Positions 1 through 8,330 are shown, numbered from the stretch's first letter. The stretch is DNA of 64,000 nt from Pseudomonadota bacterium (GCA_021324855.1 JAJPIG010000005.1:1-64000), one strand, 5' to 3'. A program made the numbers and translations. The notes: generated by a model from the letters alone, not told the origin.

Positions 1-2
1 CC

Positions 3-146
3 TTTTCCTATCCACCTACTCCCGCTATCCCTCTCCACGGCGTCATCCTCCGGCACCCGCGCAAAGGCGGGCGCAAGTTGTGGCTCAACTCGCCGGATCT
101 TGACGCCCTTTCACTTTTCCACCAACTCCGCGACGCTACCCAATAG
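3..146 (+). CDS. C-terminal fragment of an unrecognised protein, cut by the window edge
   Basis: An open frame enters from the left edge and stops at TAG (144-146), giving 47 residues. The tail contains GVILRHPRKGGRKLWLNSP and ends SLFHQLRDATQ. The basic, ordered composition looks like a real protein end, but I do not recognise the family. Its last residues are encoded by the 30-bp segment (111-140) that recurs at 2444-2473 in the same reading frame. The stop lies 7 nt before the next gene on the same strand. It could be chance coding; the missing N-terminus would decide. Confidence 0.35.
   Translation, partial: FSYPPTPAIPLHGVILRHPRKGGRKLWLNSPDLDALSLFHQLRDATQ
111..140. repeat. 30-bp direct repeat, copy A
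   Basis: The segment matches 2444-2473 at 29 of 30 positions; the one difference is G at 135 against A at 2468. The copies are in the same orientation, 2.3 kb apart. Each sits where a coding region breaks off or ends, so they may mark a recombination junction. Confidence 0.8.
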
Positions 147-153
147 GTGAAGC

Positions 154-579
154 ATGGAACGTCTGACGGGTCGCTGCCATTGCGGAAACCTTACCCTCGA
201 ATTCGAGACGGCGATCCCACTCGCCCAACTTCAAGTGCGCGAGGATCAGTGTTCCTTCTGCCGAAAACATGGCGTGCGGACGACTTCGGATCCGAGCGGG
301 CACTTGAGGATTTCAGCACGCGAGCCTGAGCAGGTGATTCGGTATCGGTTCGGGCTGGGAACCGCAGACTTCATGGTTTGCAGGCGCTGCGGCATCTACG
401 TTGCCGCCGTGCTCTCGCCGGACGAGGGTTCGGCGTACGCTACTGTGAACGTGAATTGTTTCGACCGAATGGCTGAACTGACGCAGACTGTCGCGTCCGT
501 CAGCTACGAGGCAGAGTCAGCTTCGGAGCGAATCGCCCGAAGGAGGGCGAGATGGACGCCGGCGCGCGTTGATCTTTGA
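154..579 (+). CDS. GFA/CENP-V family zinc protein (glutathione-dependent formaldehyde-activating enzyme-like)
   Basis: The 141-residue product has the cysteine layout of the GFA (Mss4-like) fold: GRCHCGN near residue 7, QCSFCRKHG near 32-40 and CRRCGIY near 76. These cysteines bind structural and catalytic zinc in characterised members. The family is named for Gfa, reported to act on glutathione and formaldehyde, but most homologues have no known substrate, so the specific reaction is not established here. Length is typical (130-150 aa). It lies in the low-G+C accessory patch, just downstream of a partial gene, with no metabolic partner beside it. Confidence 0.8.
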   Translation: MERLTGRCHCGNLTLEFETAIPLAQLQVREDQCSFCRKHGVRTTSDPSGHLRISAREPEQVIRYRFGLGTADFMVCRRCGIYVAAVLSPDEGSAYATVNVNCFDRMAELTQTVASVSYEAESASERIARRRARWTPARVDL

Positions 580-610
580 ATGGGGGAACGACATCTGGGG
601 ACGCGAGCTT

Positions 611-1360
611 CTAAGTGCGACTCTCTCCGGAAGAATAGTTTTGCGACCAAAGTTTGGCCGATTTGGCTTGAAGTTTTTCAAGCGTGTTGAGTGTTGCTGT
701 TGTCCTGTCCTGCAATTCCTTCGATAGCGGTGGGGTGTCATTGTGAATGAAAGCCAGAATGCCGAAAAATGCGAACCGGGAACTGCGTTCCACTGCATAC
801 CAGGCCTGCTGTATCGCGCGGTCACTGATGTCAGGCCCCGGTCGAAATTGAATCTGGCCGGCCTGCACAGTGTAGCCCCTGGCGCGTTCCACGATCGGGT
901 TGAGATGCTTGGCCATGCAGGCTTGCTGATATTGAGAGTAGAGGCGATCGGCGTCATCGGAATTGCCGACTGTGCCGTCCAGCGCTTGCCGTGTGAGAGT
1001 GCGTATCCGACCGAAGCTTGAACTTTCATCGGCGTGAGAGAGCCACTTGACCGCGTCGCCTTCGTTGTTGATTGCGGCAATTGTGACCCATCCCTCGAAA
1101 ATGCTTGCTGCATGGCCTAAGGCTTGAAGGGGATAGCCCCGTTCCGCGAGAATGATGCAGCACCTCAGATCATTCTGTATCCGCTGCAAGAGTAAAAGCC
1201 GGACGATGCGGGCCTTGGCTAGCTTTCCTGGCGTGTCTATTCCCAGGACCGCGCTGGCGAGATTGAGTATCTCAATCGCGACGGTGAATGGTTCTGCCAA
1301 TTCCTTGCTGAAGAAAGCAATCGCGTTTGATTCAAGATCATGAACAGATTTCTCTGCCAT
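611..1360 (-). CDS. Hypothetical alpha-helical protein (DUF5677-like?)
   Basis: The 249-residue protein is predicted to be nearly all helical and soluble, with no signal peptide or membrane segment. Residues about 50-95 (LLLLQRIQNDLRCCIILAER, then SIFEGWVTIAA) resemble the helical core of DUF5677-type proteins found in accessory and defence-associated regions, but the match is from memory and weak. It lies 97 nt downstream of the XRE-family gene on the same strand and may be co-transcribed with it. No catalytic motif is visible. The start at 1360 has only a weak ribosome-binding site. Confidence 0.5.
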   Translation of the reverse strand: MAEKSVHDLESNAIAFFSKELAEPFTVAIEILNLASAVLGIDTPGKLAKARIVRLLLLQRIQNDLRCCIILAERGYPLQALGHAASIFEGWVTIAAINNEGDAVKWLSHADESSSFGRIRTLTRQALDGTVGNSDDADRLYSQYQQACMAKHLNPIVERARGYTVQAGQIQFRPGPDISDRAIQQAWYAVERSSRFAFFGILAFIHNDTPPLSKELQDRTTATLNTLEKLQAKSAKLWSQNYSSGESRT

Positions 1361-1457
1361 ATTTCTGATTGAACTCTTCGTCCGCCGTGAAATGTTTTCG
1401 TCCGACTAGCGAACTCTCGGTTTCGGCTCGTTATCGAAACGAGTCACGTACTCCTCC

Positions 1458-1793
1458 CTATGCGACCTTTGTCCTTCGGCTGGCGTTGACGAAGCGGAGT
1501 TCGACGCGCTTGTTCAGCGCCTTGGCGATACGCCTGAGCATCGCCAGCGAATGCCCCTCGTAATCGGCGTCCTCCAGCCTGCTGATTACCGACGTGGTTG
1601 TGCCGACGAGTTTGGCGAGTTGCTCCTGGGTGAGGTCCGCGCGCTTGCGAAGCTCGTAAATCTTGCGCGCAACCGTGTCGTTCGCCTCAGCTTCGGCCAG
1701 TTCGGCCAATCTTTGAGGACGCCCCTCGTAGTAGCGCCGATGAATGATTTCAGCCGCGTCGCTGCTTGGATTTCGTTTACGAATATTCTTCAT
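1458..1793 (-). CDS. XRE-family HTH protein, HigA-like antitoxin
   Basis: From the ATG at 1793 this gives 111 residues. A helix-turn-helix domain (about residues 43-100) reads LRKRADLTQEQLAKLVGTT followed by SVISRLEDADYEGHSLAMLRRIA, the normal Cro/C1 pattern. The N-terminal helix (AAEIIHRRYYEGRPQRLAEL) is typical of antitoxin-type XRE proteins that accompany RelE/HigB or other toxins. An upstream extension to 1862 is open, but MKNIRKRN is the usual family start. No recognisable toxin precedes it; only a 63-codon unassigned frame lies at 1822-2013. It probably binds its own promoter and may now be an orphan antitoxin. Confidence 0.75.
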   Translation of the reverse strand: MKNIRKRNPSSDAAEIIHRRYYEGRPQRLAELAEAEANDTVARKIYELRKRADLTQEQLAKLVGTTTSVISRLEDADYEGHSLAMLRRIAKALNKRVELRFVNASRRTKVA

Positions 1794-2299
1794 GTGTCTC
1801 GCCGGAGGTTTCCCAGCTTCGTTATTTGGGCACGCTGAAGACTCCGATTCGCCTGTTGCCAAAATTGAAGGTAGCTAGCAACGTGGCCACAAAAATCCGC
1901 TTCTTGCCCGTGATAGCTGCGAGCCTCCAACCACCTCCGCCCTTTGCTTTCGTCATCCTATCGCCGCGCTTTGCGGGTTGGCCCTTGATAGTAATTTCCC
2001 CTGCCATGCCCATTACTCCTTTCGAGATTTCCGCTCCGCCTTCATGTTGTCACGCGTCCTGGTTGGGATGACGTAGGTCATGATTCCTTGAGGACGTTGA
2101 CGCTGCCGTACTCTCGGTAGAAGACTACCTTTGTTCGGCGTTGGGATTTTTTCTTCTAGCAGATTTCGCAAAATTGCTAAAGAATTTCCAGCCCAAAGTG
2201 TCCAAAAGTGTCCAAGACGATCTGAATTCAGGCGATTTGGGACGATGGTCTCAAGCAAGAAGGCCTTGATTTTCCGACGTTTTCTGACCTGAGGTGATC
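1794..2299. other. 506 bp without a confident gene, left of the tRNA-Ser fragment
   Basis: Two short minus-strand frames occur: 1822-2013 (63 codons, basic, Gly/Lys-rich) and 2013-2312 (99 codons, very basic). Neither resembles a known family. The first sits exactly where a toxin partner of the XRE gene would be expected, so it may be a decayed or unknown toxin. The stretch is visibly A+T-richer than the rest of the window. No terminator or tRNA 3' half was found. Confidence 0.4.
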
Positions 2300-2360
2300 T
2301 GGGAAAAGCCACCGTACCGAATTAGCAATCTGGTGCCTTCGACCACTCGGCTACCTCTCC
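2300..2360 (-). pseudogene. 5' fragment of tRNA-Ser(GCT)
   Basis: Read on the minus strand from 2360, the sequence begins GGAGAGGTAGCCGAGTGGTC and continues through a serine-type D arm (GAAGGC) to an anticodon loop TTGCTAA, anticodon GCT at 2324-2326. The anticodon stem CCAGA/TTCGG has one A-C mismatch and one G-T pair. A possible variable arm (GGTG...CACC) follows, but no T arm (GGTTCGA) and no 3' acceptor strand (CCTCTCC) follow. The gene is cut after the anticodon arm, as expected at an integration or deletion junction near the anticodon loop. Confidence 0.65.
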
Positions 2361-2443
2361 GGCGCGGTCGGGATGCCGATTGTCCGACCATGGCCCGCAT
2401 GTACGCAAGGCGGCGGCTGCCGGCGCGGGCGCTTGAGCGAACC

Positions 2444-2473
2444 TCACTTTTCCACCAACTCCGCGACACTACC
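2444..2473. repeat. 30-bp direct repeat, copy B
   Basis: This copy matches 111-140 with one substitution (A at 2468). On the plus strand both copies can encode SLFHQLRD[A/T]T. It coincides with the point where the minus-strand nuclease-like fragment (2464-2790) loses its expected sequence. Confidence 0.8.
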
Positions 2474-2790
2474 GGAAACAATCGACTGAAGGCACGAGCT
2501 GCTACTTTCGTATCGCTGGCGACAAGGCCAAACAGATTCACAGCGAATGCTTTGCTGGAATTTAGCGCTCTGAACCATCGGTGCTGCTTTGGGCGGTCGA
2601 TCAATCTCACCCAGCTCGGATCGAATAGATTCTCCCCTTCGAGTCCCTTTCTGAGGACCCACTCGCGCTTCTCTTCCAGGAACTGACCCTTCCCCGCAAG
2701 CCTCGCCCACTCGATTTGTCGCTCCTTCATCTGCTGGGCGAACCGCATGACATCAATGTTTAGCGCGAACCGCTCGCCGCAATGCTGCAA
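2464..2790 (-). pseudogene. N-terminal fragment of a putative restriction-endonuclease-like protein
   Basis: About 109 residues look like genuine protein, including QQMKERQIEWARLAGKGQFL near residue 19 and RALNSSKAFAVNLFG near 74-88. The latter recalls the conserved block of PGN_0703-type predicted restriction nucleases; this identification is tentative. After about residue 108 the frame runs straight into the 30-bp repeat and then into the tRNA-Ser promoter region, where the protein becomes low-quality. No catalytic PD-(D/E)XK residues are preserved. I read it as a gene truncated by the rearrangement that placed copy B here. Confidence 0.45.
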
Positions 2791-2902
2791 ATGCTGGAGA
2801 CGAGAAGCAATCGTGCATCGAGCAGTGCGGTCCTATTTGGGTGTCATTCCCGATGGCTCGCTGCGGTCTGATCGCTTCAACGTCCTCTCGTTTGTCTAGA
2901 GA

Positions 2903-2924
2903 ACAGCCAAAGTACAGCCAAAGT
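2903..2924. repeat. 11-bp tandem duplication
   Basis: The 11-mer ACAGCCAAAGT occurs twice in direct succession, between the truncated nuclease fragment and tRNA-Leu. Adjacent 2791-3005 otherwise shows no gene. Confidence 0.6.
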
Positions 2925-3005
2925 AACACCTCATTCTACCGTGTCTCGCGCTTGACATCGATCGCGCTGCGAGCTAAATCGCCAAGCATGACGCGGTATT
3001 TTGAA

Positions 3006-3090
<85 letters not shown>

Positions 3091-3190
3091 CTCTCGCCAT
3101 GACAGCCGAAGCACGCCGGCGCTCGTCGATCACCAAAGCATCAGCAGCCGCGAAGCGGCAAGCGCAGGGACTGAGTACCGCCAGCCGCGA

Positions 3191-3922
3191 TCACGTGCCG
3201 GACTGAGTCTGCATCCAGCCCTGCTGCGAGAAATAGCCGTTCAGTTGATCGACGACTTCCTTCGCCGTCTTGTCACCAAGTTCGCCGGTCGATGACTTGT
3301 AGGTCTTGATTGCGCCGAGTCCGGCGTTCGCGCCCACAATAACGGCGGCACCTGCGCCCGCCGCGGCGCCCGCGCCACCCGTCACGGCCGCGCCGGGCAT
3401 CTTGCCGCTCTCGGCGTGAGTCGTGAAATCGAGCAGCTTCTGATAGCCGTCGCTGCTCTTCTGATACATCGAAACGCTGGCATCGATGCTCGACGCGCCC
3501 GCGCCGAAGCCGATCACCAGGCGGCGCAGCCGATTGCCCTCATTGATGTCCTTGAACTCGCCATCAACCACGAGCAGGTTATCGCCGACCGGCGGCGTGC
3601 CGCGCTCGAGGCAGGTCGCCGACCAGCCTTCCTTCTGCAGCGTGCTCACGATCTCGAGGCATACGTTCTCCGCCGTGTCGCGCGCGAGCTTAATCTGCTG
3701 CGCGTCGATATTTTCGCCCGACATGTTGCGATAGGCGCGCTGAATGATGCTCTGGTTTAGCGTGATGTCGGACGGATCGGCAGCAAACGGATAGACCACG
3801 ATCGAGGATGGCCGCGATTGAGCCAGGGGTATGCTCCGATTTTGCAGCGTGGCGGTCGCTCCAGCGCATCCAGCCGCCGCGACCGCGAGCAGCACCAGCC
3901 ATGTCCGCTCGAGAACCGTCAT
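3191..3922 (-). CDS. DUF4410-like lipoprotein with glycine zipper
   Basis: The start at 3922 has a good Shine-Dalgarno (GAGGGGAG) 5-6 nt upstream. The 243-residue product begins with a lipoprotein signal (WLVLLAVAAAGC; Cys is the acylation site). The middle (IVVYPFAADPSD, later RRLVIGFGAGASSID) matches DUF4410 proteins. A Gly/Ala-rich zipper (about residues 178-205) could insert in membrane. The family is widespread in Gram-negative bacteria without known function. It follows the molybdopterin hydroxylase gene on the same strand after 70 bp. Confidence 0.7.
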   Translation of the reverse strand: MTVLERTWLVLLAVAAAGCAGATATLQNRSIPLAQSRPSSIVVYPFAADPSDITLNQSIIQRAYRNMSGENIDAQQIKLARDTAENVCLEIVSTLQKEGWSATCLERGTPPVGDNLLVVDGEFKDINEGNRLRRLVIGFGAGASSIDASVSMYQKSSDGYQKLLDFTTHAESGKMPGAAVTGGAGAAAGAGAAVIVGANAGLGAIKTYKSSTGELGDKTAKEVVDQLNGYFSQQGWMQTQSGT

Positions 3923-3992
3923 AAACTCCCCTCGCAGCTCCAAATGGTTAGCTGAATAATGAAGCAGATCGGCGCTGCTCTGGATACGTGGT

Positions 3993-6365
3993 TCAGGCAA
4001 GCATCGCGCGCCATCGCGACGAGCCGCTCAGCAGTTCGATGATGCGCAGCGGAGTCAGCGGAAACTCATCTATTTTGATTTCGAACGGCGCGAGCGCGTT
4101 CTCGACCGCGGCCACGATCGCGGCCGGCGCCGGAATCGTGCCGCCCTCGCCAGCGCCTTTTACGCCCAGCGGATTGATCGGGGTCGGCGTATGCAGATGC
4201 GCGATTGCGACCGGCGGCACCGCGCCGGCGGTCGGCAGCGTGTAGTCGGCGAAGTTGGCGGTGAGCGGCTGGCCGCCGGCATCGTAGGCCATCAGCTCGA
4301 ACAGCGCGTTGCCGATTCCATGCGCGACGCCGCCCTGAATCTGACCCTCGACGATCGTCGGATTGATGATATTGCCGCAATCGTGCGCGACCACATAGCG
4401 GACGATCCGCACCAGGCCGGTGTGGATATCGACCTCGACTTCGACTACGTGCGTGCCATTGCAGAAGGTCGATGCGCTCGGGACGAAGCTGACGGTCGCA
4501 TCGAGACCGGGGCTGATTCCGCGCGGCATCCATCCGCCGAGTCGCGCGCCCGAGAGCGAGTTTGCGAACAGTTCCTTGAGCGTGACGCCCGCCGCGGCAT
4601 CGCCCTTAAGATGAACGCGGCCGTCGGCGAGTTCGAGGTCGTCTTCGAGCGCTTCGAGATCCTGCGCCGCGAGCTTGAGCAGCTTGCGCCGCACCTCGTT
4701 CGCCGCCATCTGCACGGCCGAGCCGGCATTGGCGCCCGAGCGGCTCGACACCGTTCCGACGCCCATCGCGATCGCGCCCGTGTCGCCGCACGTTACGGAG
4801 ATGTCCTCGAGGCGAACCCCGAGCTGATCGGCGGCCACCTGCGCGAGCGTGGTCTTATGGCCCTGCCCTTGCGGACACGAACCGCTGTGCACCGCGATCT
4901 TTCCCGTCGGCAACACGCGCACGGTCGCGGCTTCGAACGGACCAAGTCCCGTACCTTCGACGAAATTGGCGACGCCGATGCCGAGATAACGGCCCGCCTC
5001 GCGCGCCGCCTTCTGCCGCGCGGGAAAATTCGCGTAGTCGGCGAGCTCGAGTCCCTTTGCCTGACAGGCGGGATAATCGCCGCTGTCGTAGGTGAGCATC
5101 TCGCCATGGCGATACGGCAGCCCGAGCGAGTACGGCATTTGATGGGGCTGGATGAAGTTGCGCCGGCGCAGCTCGGCGCGATCGATTCCCATCGCATCCG
5201 CCGCGCGATCCATCATGCGCTCCATCGCGAACACGCCCTGGATGCGGCCCGCGCCGCGCACCACGGTGTTGGGCACCGTGTTCGAGAAGGCGACCGTCAC
5301 TTCGAGGCGGAGATTCGGAATGACGTACGGACCGTGCATCGTGGCGGCCGCGGTATGCGGCGCGATAATTCCGATCGGCAGGTAAGCACCATTGTCGTGC
5401 AGCATCGTGCCGCGCACGCCGAGAATCCTGCCGGAGCCGTCGAGCGCGATCTCGACATCCCAGAACTGATCGCCCTCGCGCGTGGTCGAGAGAAAATGCT
5501 CGCGCCGATCTTCGAGCCATCGCACCGGCGCGCCGAGCATCTGCGCGATTGCCGCGACGACGCCCTCCTCCGGATAGAACGGCGCCTTGGGACCGAAGCC
5601 GCCGCCGACGTCGGGCGCGATCACGCGAACGCTTTCGAGGCTTCGATCGAGCAGCTCGGCGAGCACGCGCTGGTTGTTATGCGGCGCCTGGCACGATGAC
5701 CACACGGTCAGCCGGTCGCCGGCCGGATCGATCATCGCCGCCGCGCCGCGCCCTTCGATCGAGCTGGCGTTGCCGCGATGAGTCCGGAGCGAGACGCCGT
5801 AGACATGGTTGGTCGAGCGAAACGCCGCATCGACATCGCCCTTGATAAGCGAGAGGCGGCAGGCGACGTTATCGGCGGCATCGAGATGCACGCGCGGGGC
5901 GCCGGGCCGCACGGCCGCACGGCCATCGCCGAGCGCGGGCAGCTCCTCGTAATCGACCTCGATCAGCTCGGCGGCGTCCTCAGCGAGATAGCGGCTTTCC
6001 GCGACCACCGCCGCGATCGTTTGGCCGACGTAGCAGACCTCGTTGCGCGCGAGCAGCGGCTGCGTGACTTCGCTTTCCGAGCGATATGTGGTCTTCACCA
6101 CGCGCGGAATGACCGAACCCATCGGGATCGAACCGCGCGCCGACGGCGGCAGGTCATTCCAGGTGAGCACCGCGCGCACGCCGGCGAGCGCGCGGGCGCG
6201 GCTCACGTCGATCGCGCGGATACGCGCATGGGCATAATGACTGCGGAGAAACGCGACGTGGAGCAAGCCGGGCAGCTTCAGATCGCCGACATAGTTGCCG
6301 CGGCCGGTGAGGAGCGCCACGTCCTCGACCCGCCTGACACGGGCTCCCATCTCCCTCGCGCCCAT
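3993..6365 (-). CDS. Xanthine dehydrogenase/CoxL-family molybdopterin-binding subunit
   Basis: The protein (790 aa from the ATG at 6365) has the large-subunit fold of molybdenum hydroxylases. The N-terminal a/b hammerhead motif reads RVEDVALLTGRGNYVGDL. GGGFGPKAPFYPEE and the C-terminal GxKGAGEGGTIPAPAAI, which binds molybdopterin-cytosine dinucleotide and carries the catalytic Glu in the family, are present. The loop that carries AYxCSFR in true form I CO dehydrogenases is VVRGAGR, so this is a form II/other hydroxylase of unknown substrate. A GGGAG site sits before 6365; an upstream frame to 6461 has no better start. The usual FeS and FAD subunits are not adjacent. Confidence 0.9.
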   Translation of the reverse strand: MGAREMGARVRRVEDVALLTGRGNYVGDLKLPGLLHVAFLRSHYAHARIRAIDVSRARALAGVRAVLTWNDLPPSARGSIPMGSVIPRVVKTTYRSESEVTQPLLARNEVCYVGQTIAAVVAESRYLAEDAAELIEVDYEELPALGDGRAAVRPGAPRVHLDAADNVACRLSLIKGDVDAAFRSTNHVYGVSLRTHRGNASSIEGRGAAAMIDPAGDRLTVWSSCQAPHNNQRVLAELLDRSLESVRVIAPDVGGGFGPKAPFYPEEGVVAAIAQMLGAPVRWLEDRREHFLSTTREGDQFWDVEIALDGSGRILGVRGTMLHDNGAYLPIGIIAPHTAAATMHGPYVIPNLRLEVTVAFSNTVPNTVVRGAGRIQGVFAMERMMDRAADAMGIDRAELRRRNFIQPHQMPYSLGLPYRHGEMLTYDSGDYPACQAKGLELADYANFPARQKAAREAGRYLGIGVANFVEGTGLGPFEAATVRVLPTGKIAVHSGSCPQGQGHKTTLAQVAADQLGVRLEDISVTCGDTGAIAMGVGTVSSRSGANAGSAVQMAANEVRRKLLKLAAQDLEALEDDLELADGRVHLKGDAAAGVTLKELFANSLSGARLGGWMPRGISPGLDATVSFVPSASTFCNGTHVVEVEVDIHTGLVRIVRYVVAHDCGNIINPTIVEGQIQGGVAHGIGNALFELMAYDAGGQPLTANFADYTLPTAGAVPPVAIAHLHTPTPINPLGVKGAGEGGTIPAPAAIVAAVENALAPFEIKIDEFPLTPLRIIELLSGSSRWRAMLA

Positions 6366-6500
6366 CCAGCACGCTCCCAGTAGGAATTCGAGCGACCAAG
6401 CGCCCGGTGAAACGGACGATATCAGGCGGATGCGGGAATAGTGAAGCGAGCCATGGGTCAATTGCGTCCGCGATACGCCGCTTAATAAAATAATCGCACG

Positions 6501-7190
6501 ATGGCGCGATCGCTCAGCCGTTGCCGCAGTAGTCGGGGTGCAATGCTGGCTTTGAGTGCGATGGTTGCGCTTGGGGGTTGCAGCGTCGCGTCAGCGCCGC
6601 TTCCCGACACGCCGCACGTGGTCGCGACTCCGCAGTCCGGGATGGTCAACGTTGCAGCGCAATCGGGCAAACCGGTCGGATCGATCACGCCGGTCTACAT
6701 CTCGATCGCCAACGGCACCGACATTCCGCGCGTAGTCGCGCCCAACCAGGTTTTTGCGGTCAATGACGTTGGCGAGCGGGTCGCGCCGATTCCGAGCGGC
6801 GAGGCGGCGCGCGAAGCCGGCGGCGCAGGCGAACTCAAGGCCGCATTGGCAAGCGGCGCGGTAAGCGCGGGGGTCGGCGGCGGCATCGGCGCGGGACTCG
6901 GCGCCGCGGCTGGCTCGGCCTTCGGCGCGGTCGGACAGGGGGCGCTGTTGGGTGGCGCGATCGCCGGCGCGGAAGCGGTCCTCACCGGCGTCACAAGCGG
7001 AGTGGCGTCATCGCACAGGCAGGCAAATCAACAAATCAATTCGCTCGCGCTCAAGCCCGGCAAAATCTACCGCGGCTTTACACAAAGCGGCTATGTCTTT
7101 TTCCCCAAGGGCTCCTACACAGGACTCGAAGTGGTGCTGGTGAACGCGGAGACCGGCGACACCGAGGACATCAAGACACCGTGGCGCTGA
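6501..7190 (+). CDS. Lipoprotein with glycine-zipper segment
   Basis: The 229-residue product has a lipoprotein signal (MLALSAMVALGGC from Met15; Cys lipobox). A beta-type domain (residues 40-95) is followed by a long Gly/Ala zipper (about 110-165: SAGVGGGIGAGLGAAAGSAF). A C-terminal segment ends in the basic tail TPWR. The start may be 6543, which has a purine-rich GGGG upstream and gives a tighter signal peptide. It is transcribed divergently from the molybdopterin hydroxylase. No family name is recognised; an envelope location is likely. Confidence 0.65.
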   Translation: MARSLSRCRSSRGAMLALSAMVALGGCSVASAPLPDTPHVVATPQSGMVNVAAQSGKPVGSITPVYISIANGTDIPRVVAPNQVFAVNDVGERVAPIPSGEAAREAGGAGELKAALASGAVSAGVGGGIGAGLGAAAGSAFGAVGQGALLGGAIAGAEAVLTGVTSGVASSHRQANQQINSLALKPGKIYRGFTQSGYVFFPKGSYTGLEVVLVNAETGDTEDIKTPWR

Positions 7191-7206
7191 TGCCTGTGAG
7201 CTACCC

Positions 7207-8262
7207 GTGAGATTCGCGGTCGCGGCGCCCTGCTACATCGATTTCTACCGGCAGGCGATCGAACTCGAACGACTCGGCTTCGACGGCGTATGGCTGTTCG
7301 ACTCGCCGATGGTCCATTCGGACGTTTATGCGGCGCTCGCCCTGATCGCGGTGAACACCGAACGCATTCGGATCGCGCCCGGCGTTGCGGTCGCCCGCAA
7401 TCGCATCGCGCCGGTCACCGCGCACTCGATCGCGACCATCAACCAGCTCGCGCCGGGACGCGTAGCGCTCGGCTTCTCGACCGGCAACACTGCGCGACGG
7501 GCGATGGGGATGCCGCCGGTCGGGCTCCGCGAATTCCGCGACGAAGCAATCACGATCCGCGCGCTGCTCCGGGGCGAAAACGCGCCCTATCGGGAGGGCG
7601 AGCGCGAATCGATCGTGCGTCTCGTGCATCAGCATCACGGCTTCATCCGGCTCGAACCGCGCATTCCGTTAATCATGGGAGCGACGGCGCCGAAATCGCT
7701 CGCGATCGCGGGCGAAGTCGGCGACGGGCTCATCACGTCGGGCGCGAGTCCGGAAATACTGAAATCGTGGGTGGAGATCGCGCGCGCGGCGATACCGCCG
7801 GAGCGCCGCAGCGCTCCCTTTCACATCGCCGCGATGGTCGGCGTATACGTCACCGCATCCGGCGAGACCGCGGATTCGCCCGGTCCGCGCGAGGCGCTCG
7901 GTCCGTGGATAATCGCCCATCTGCGGCTGCGGCTCGACACGTTCAAGGGACCGGCCGACGCGATGGATCCGGTGCTGGCCGAGTTCGCTCGGGAAGTGGC
8001 GAAGCTGCCCGCGCCTAAGCATCTCAGGCTTTACGAGAATTACCAGATCGGCATCGGCGAGAATTTTCGGCGCTTCGTGACGCCCGAGGCGATCAACGCG
8101 ACCTGCCTGTGCGGCCCGCCCGACTTCGTCGCCGCGGGCATCCGCAAGGTCTTCGCGGCCGGGGCCGACGAAGTGATCCTGCGCCCGCACGCCGATGGCC
8201 GGACGCTCACCAATTATCGGCGCTTCGTGGAAACTGTGATGCGCCCGATGCGCGGCAGCTAG
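7207..8262 (+). CDS. LLM-class flavin/F420-dependent oxidoreductase (MER-like)
   Basis: A GTG start gives 351 residues of luciferase-like TIM-barrel. The N-terminal GFDGVWLFDSPMVHSDVY, the NTERIRIAPGVAVARNRIAP strand and LAPGRVALGFSTGNTARRAM are the pattern of methylenetetrahydromethanopterin-reductase-like members. These use F420H2 or FMNH2; the substrate cannot be read from sequence. It starts 16 nt after the glycine-zipper lipoprotein and may share its transcript. Two more LLM genes and cofC elsewhere in the window make F420 use plausible. Confidence 0.85.
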   Translation: MRFAVAAPCYIDFYRQAIELERLGFDGVWLFDSPMVHSDVYAALALIAVNTERIRIAPGVAVARNRIAPVTAHSIATINQLAPGRVALGFSTGNTARRAMGMPPVGLREFRDEAITIRALLRGENAPYREGERESIVRLVHQHHGFIRLEPRIPLIMGATAPKSLAIAGEVGDGLITSGASPEILKSWVEIARAAIPPERRSAPFHIAAMVGVYVTASGETADSPGPREALGPWIIAHLRLRLDTFKGPADAMDPVLAEFAREVAKLPAPKHLRLYENYQIGIGENFRRFVTPEAINATCLCGPPDFVAAGIRKVFAAGADEVILRPHADGRTLTNYRRFVETVMRPMRGS

Positions 8263-8306
8263 CGTCGTCGCCCACACTTCCGGGTTGGTCAGGGTGATTC
8301 CGGCTC

Positions 8307-8328
8307 AAAAGGCCACTTGACGGTGGCT
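8307..8328 (-). terminator. Weak intrinsic terminator after the small RHH-like gene
   Basis: On the minus strand GCCAC, a 6-nt loop and GTGGC are followed by CTTTT. The stem is short, so termination may be partial. It lies directly downstream of the 8331-8552 gene. Confidence 0.35.
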
Positions 8329-8330
8329 GT

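Noticed and set aside
2300-2360. Complete tRNA-Ser gene
   Set aside because: No T arm or 3' acceptor strand follows; only the 5' portion is present.
4191-5699. 502-codon open frame opposite the molybdopterin hydroxylase gene
   Set aside because: Arg/Ala-rich shadow of a high-G+C gene; the minus-strand product has clear family motifs.
3993-6365. Aerobic CO dehydrogenase large subunit
   Set aside because: The active-site loop lacks AYxCSFR and the other subunits are missing.
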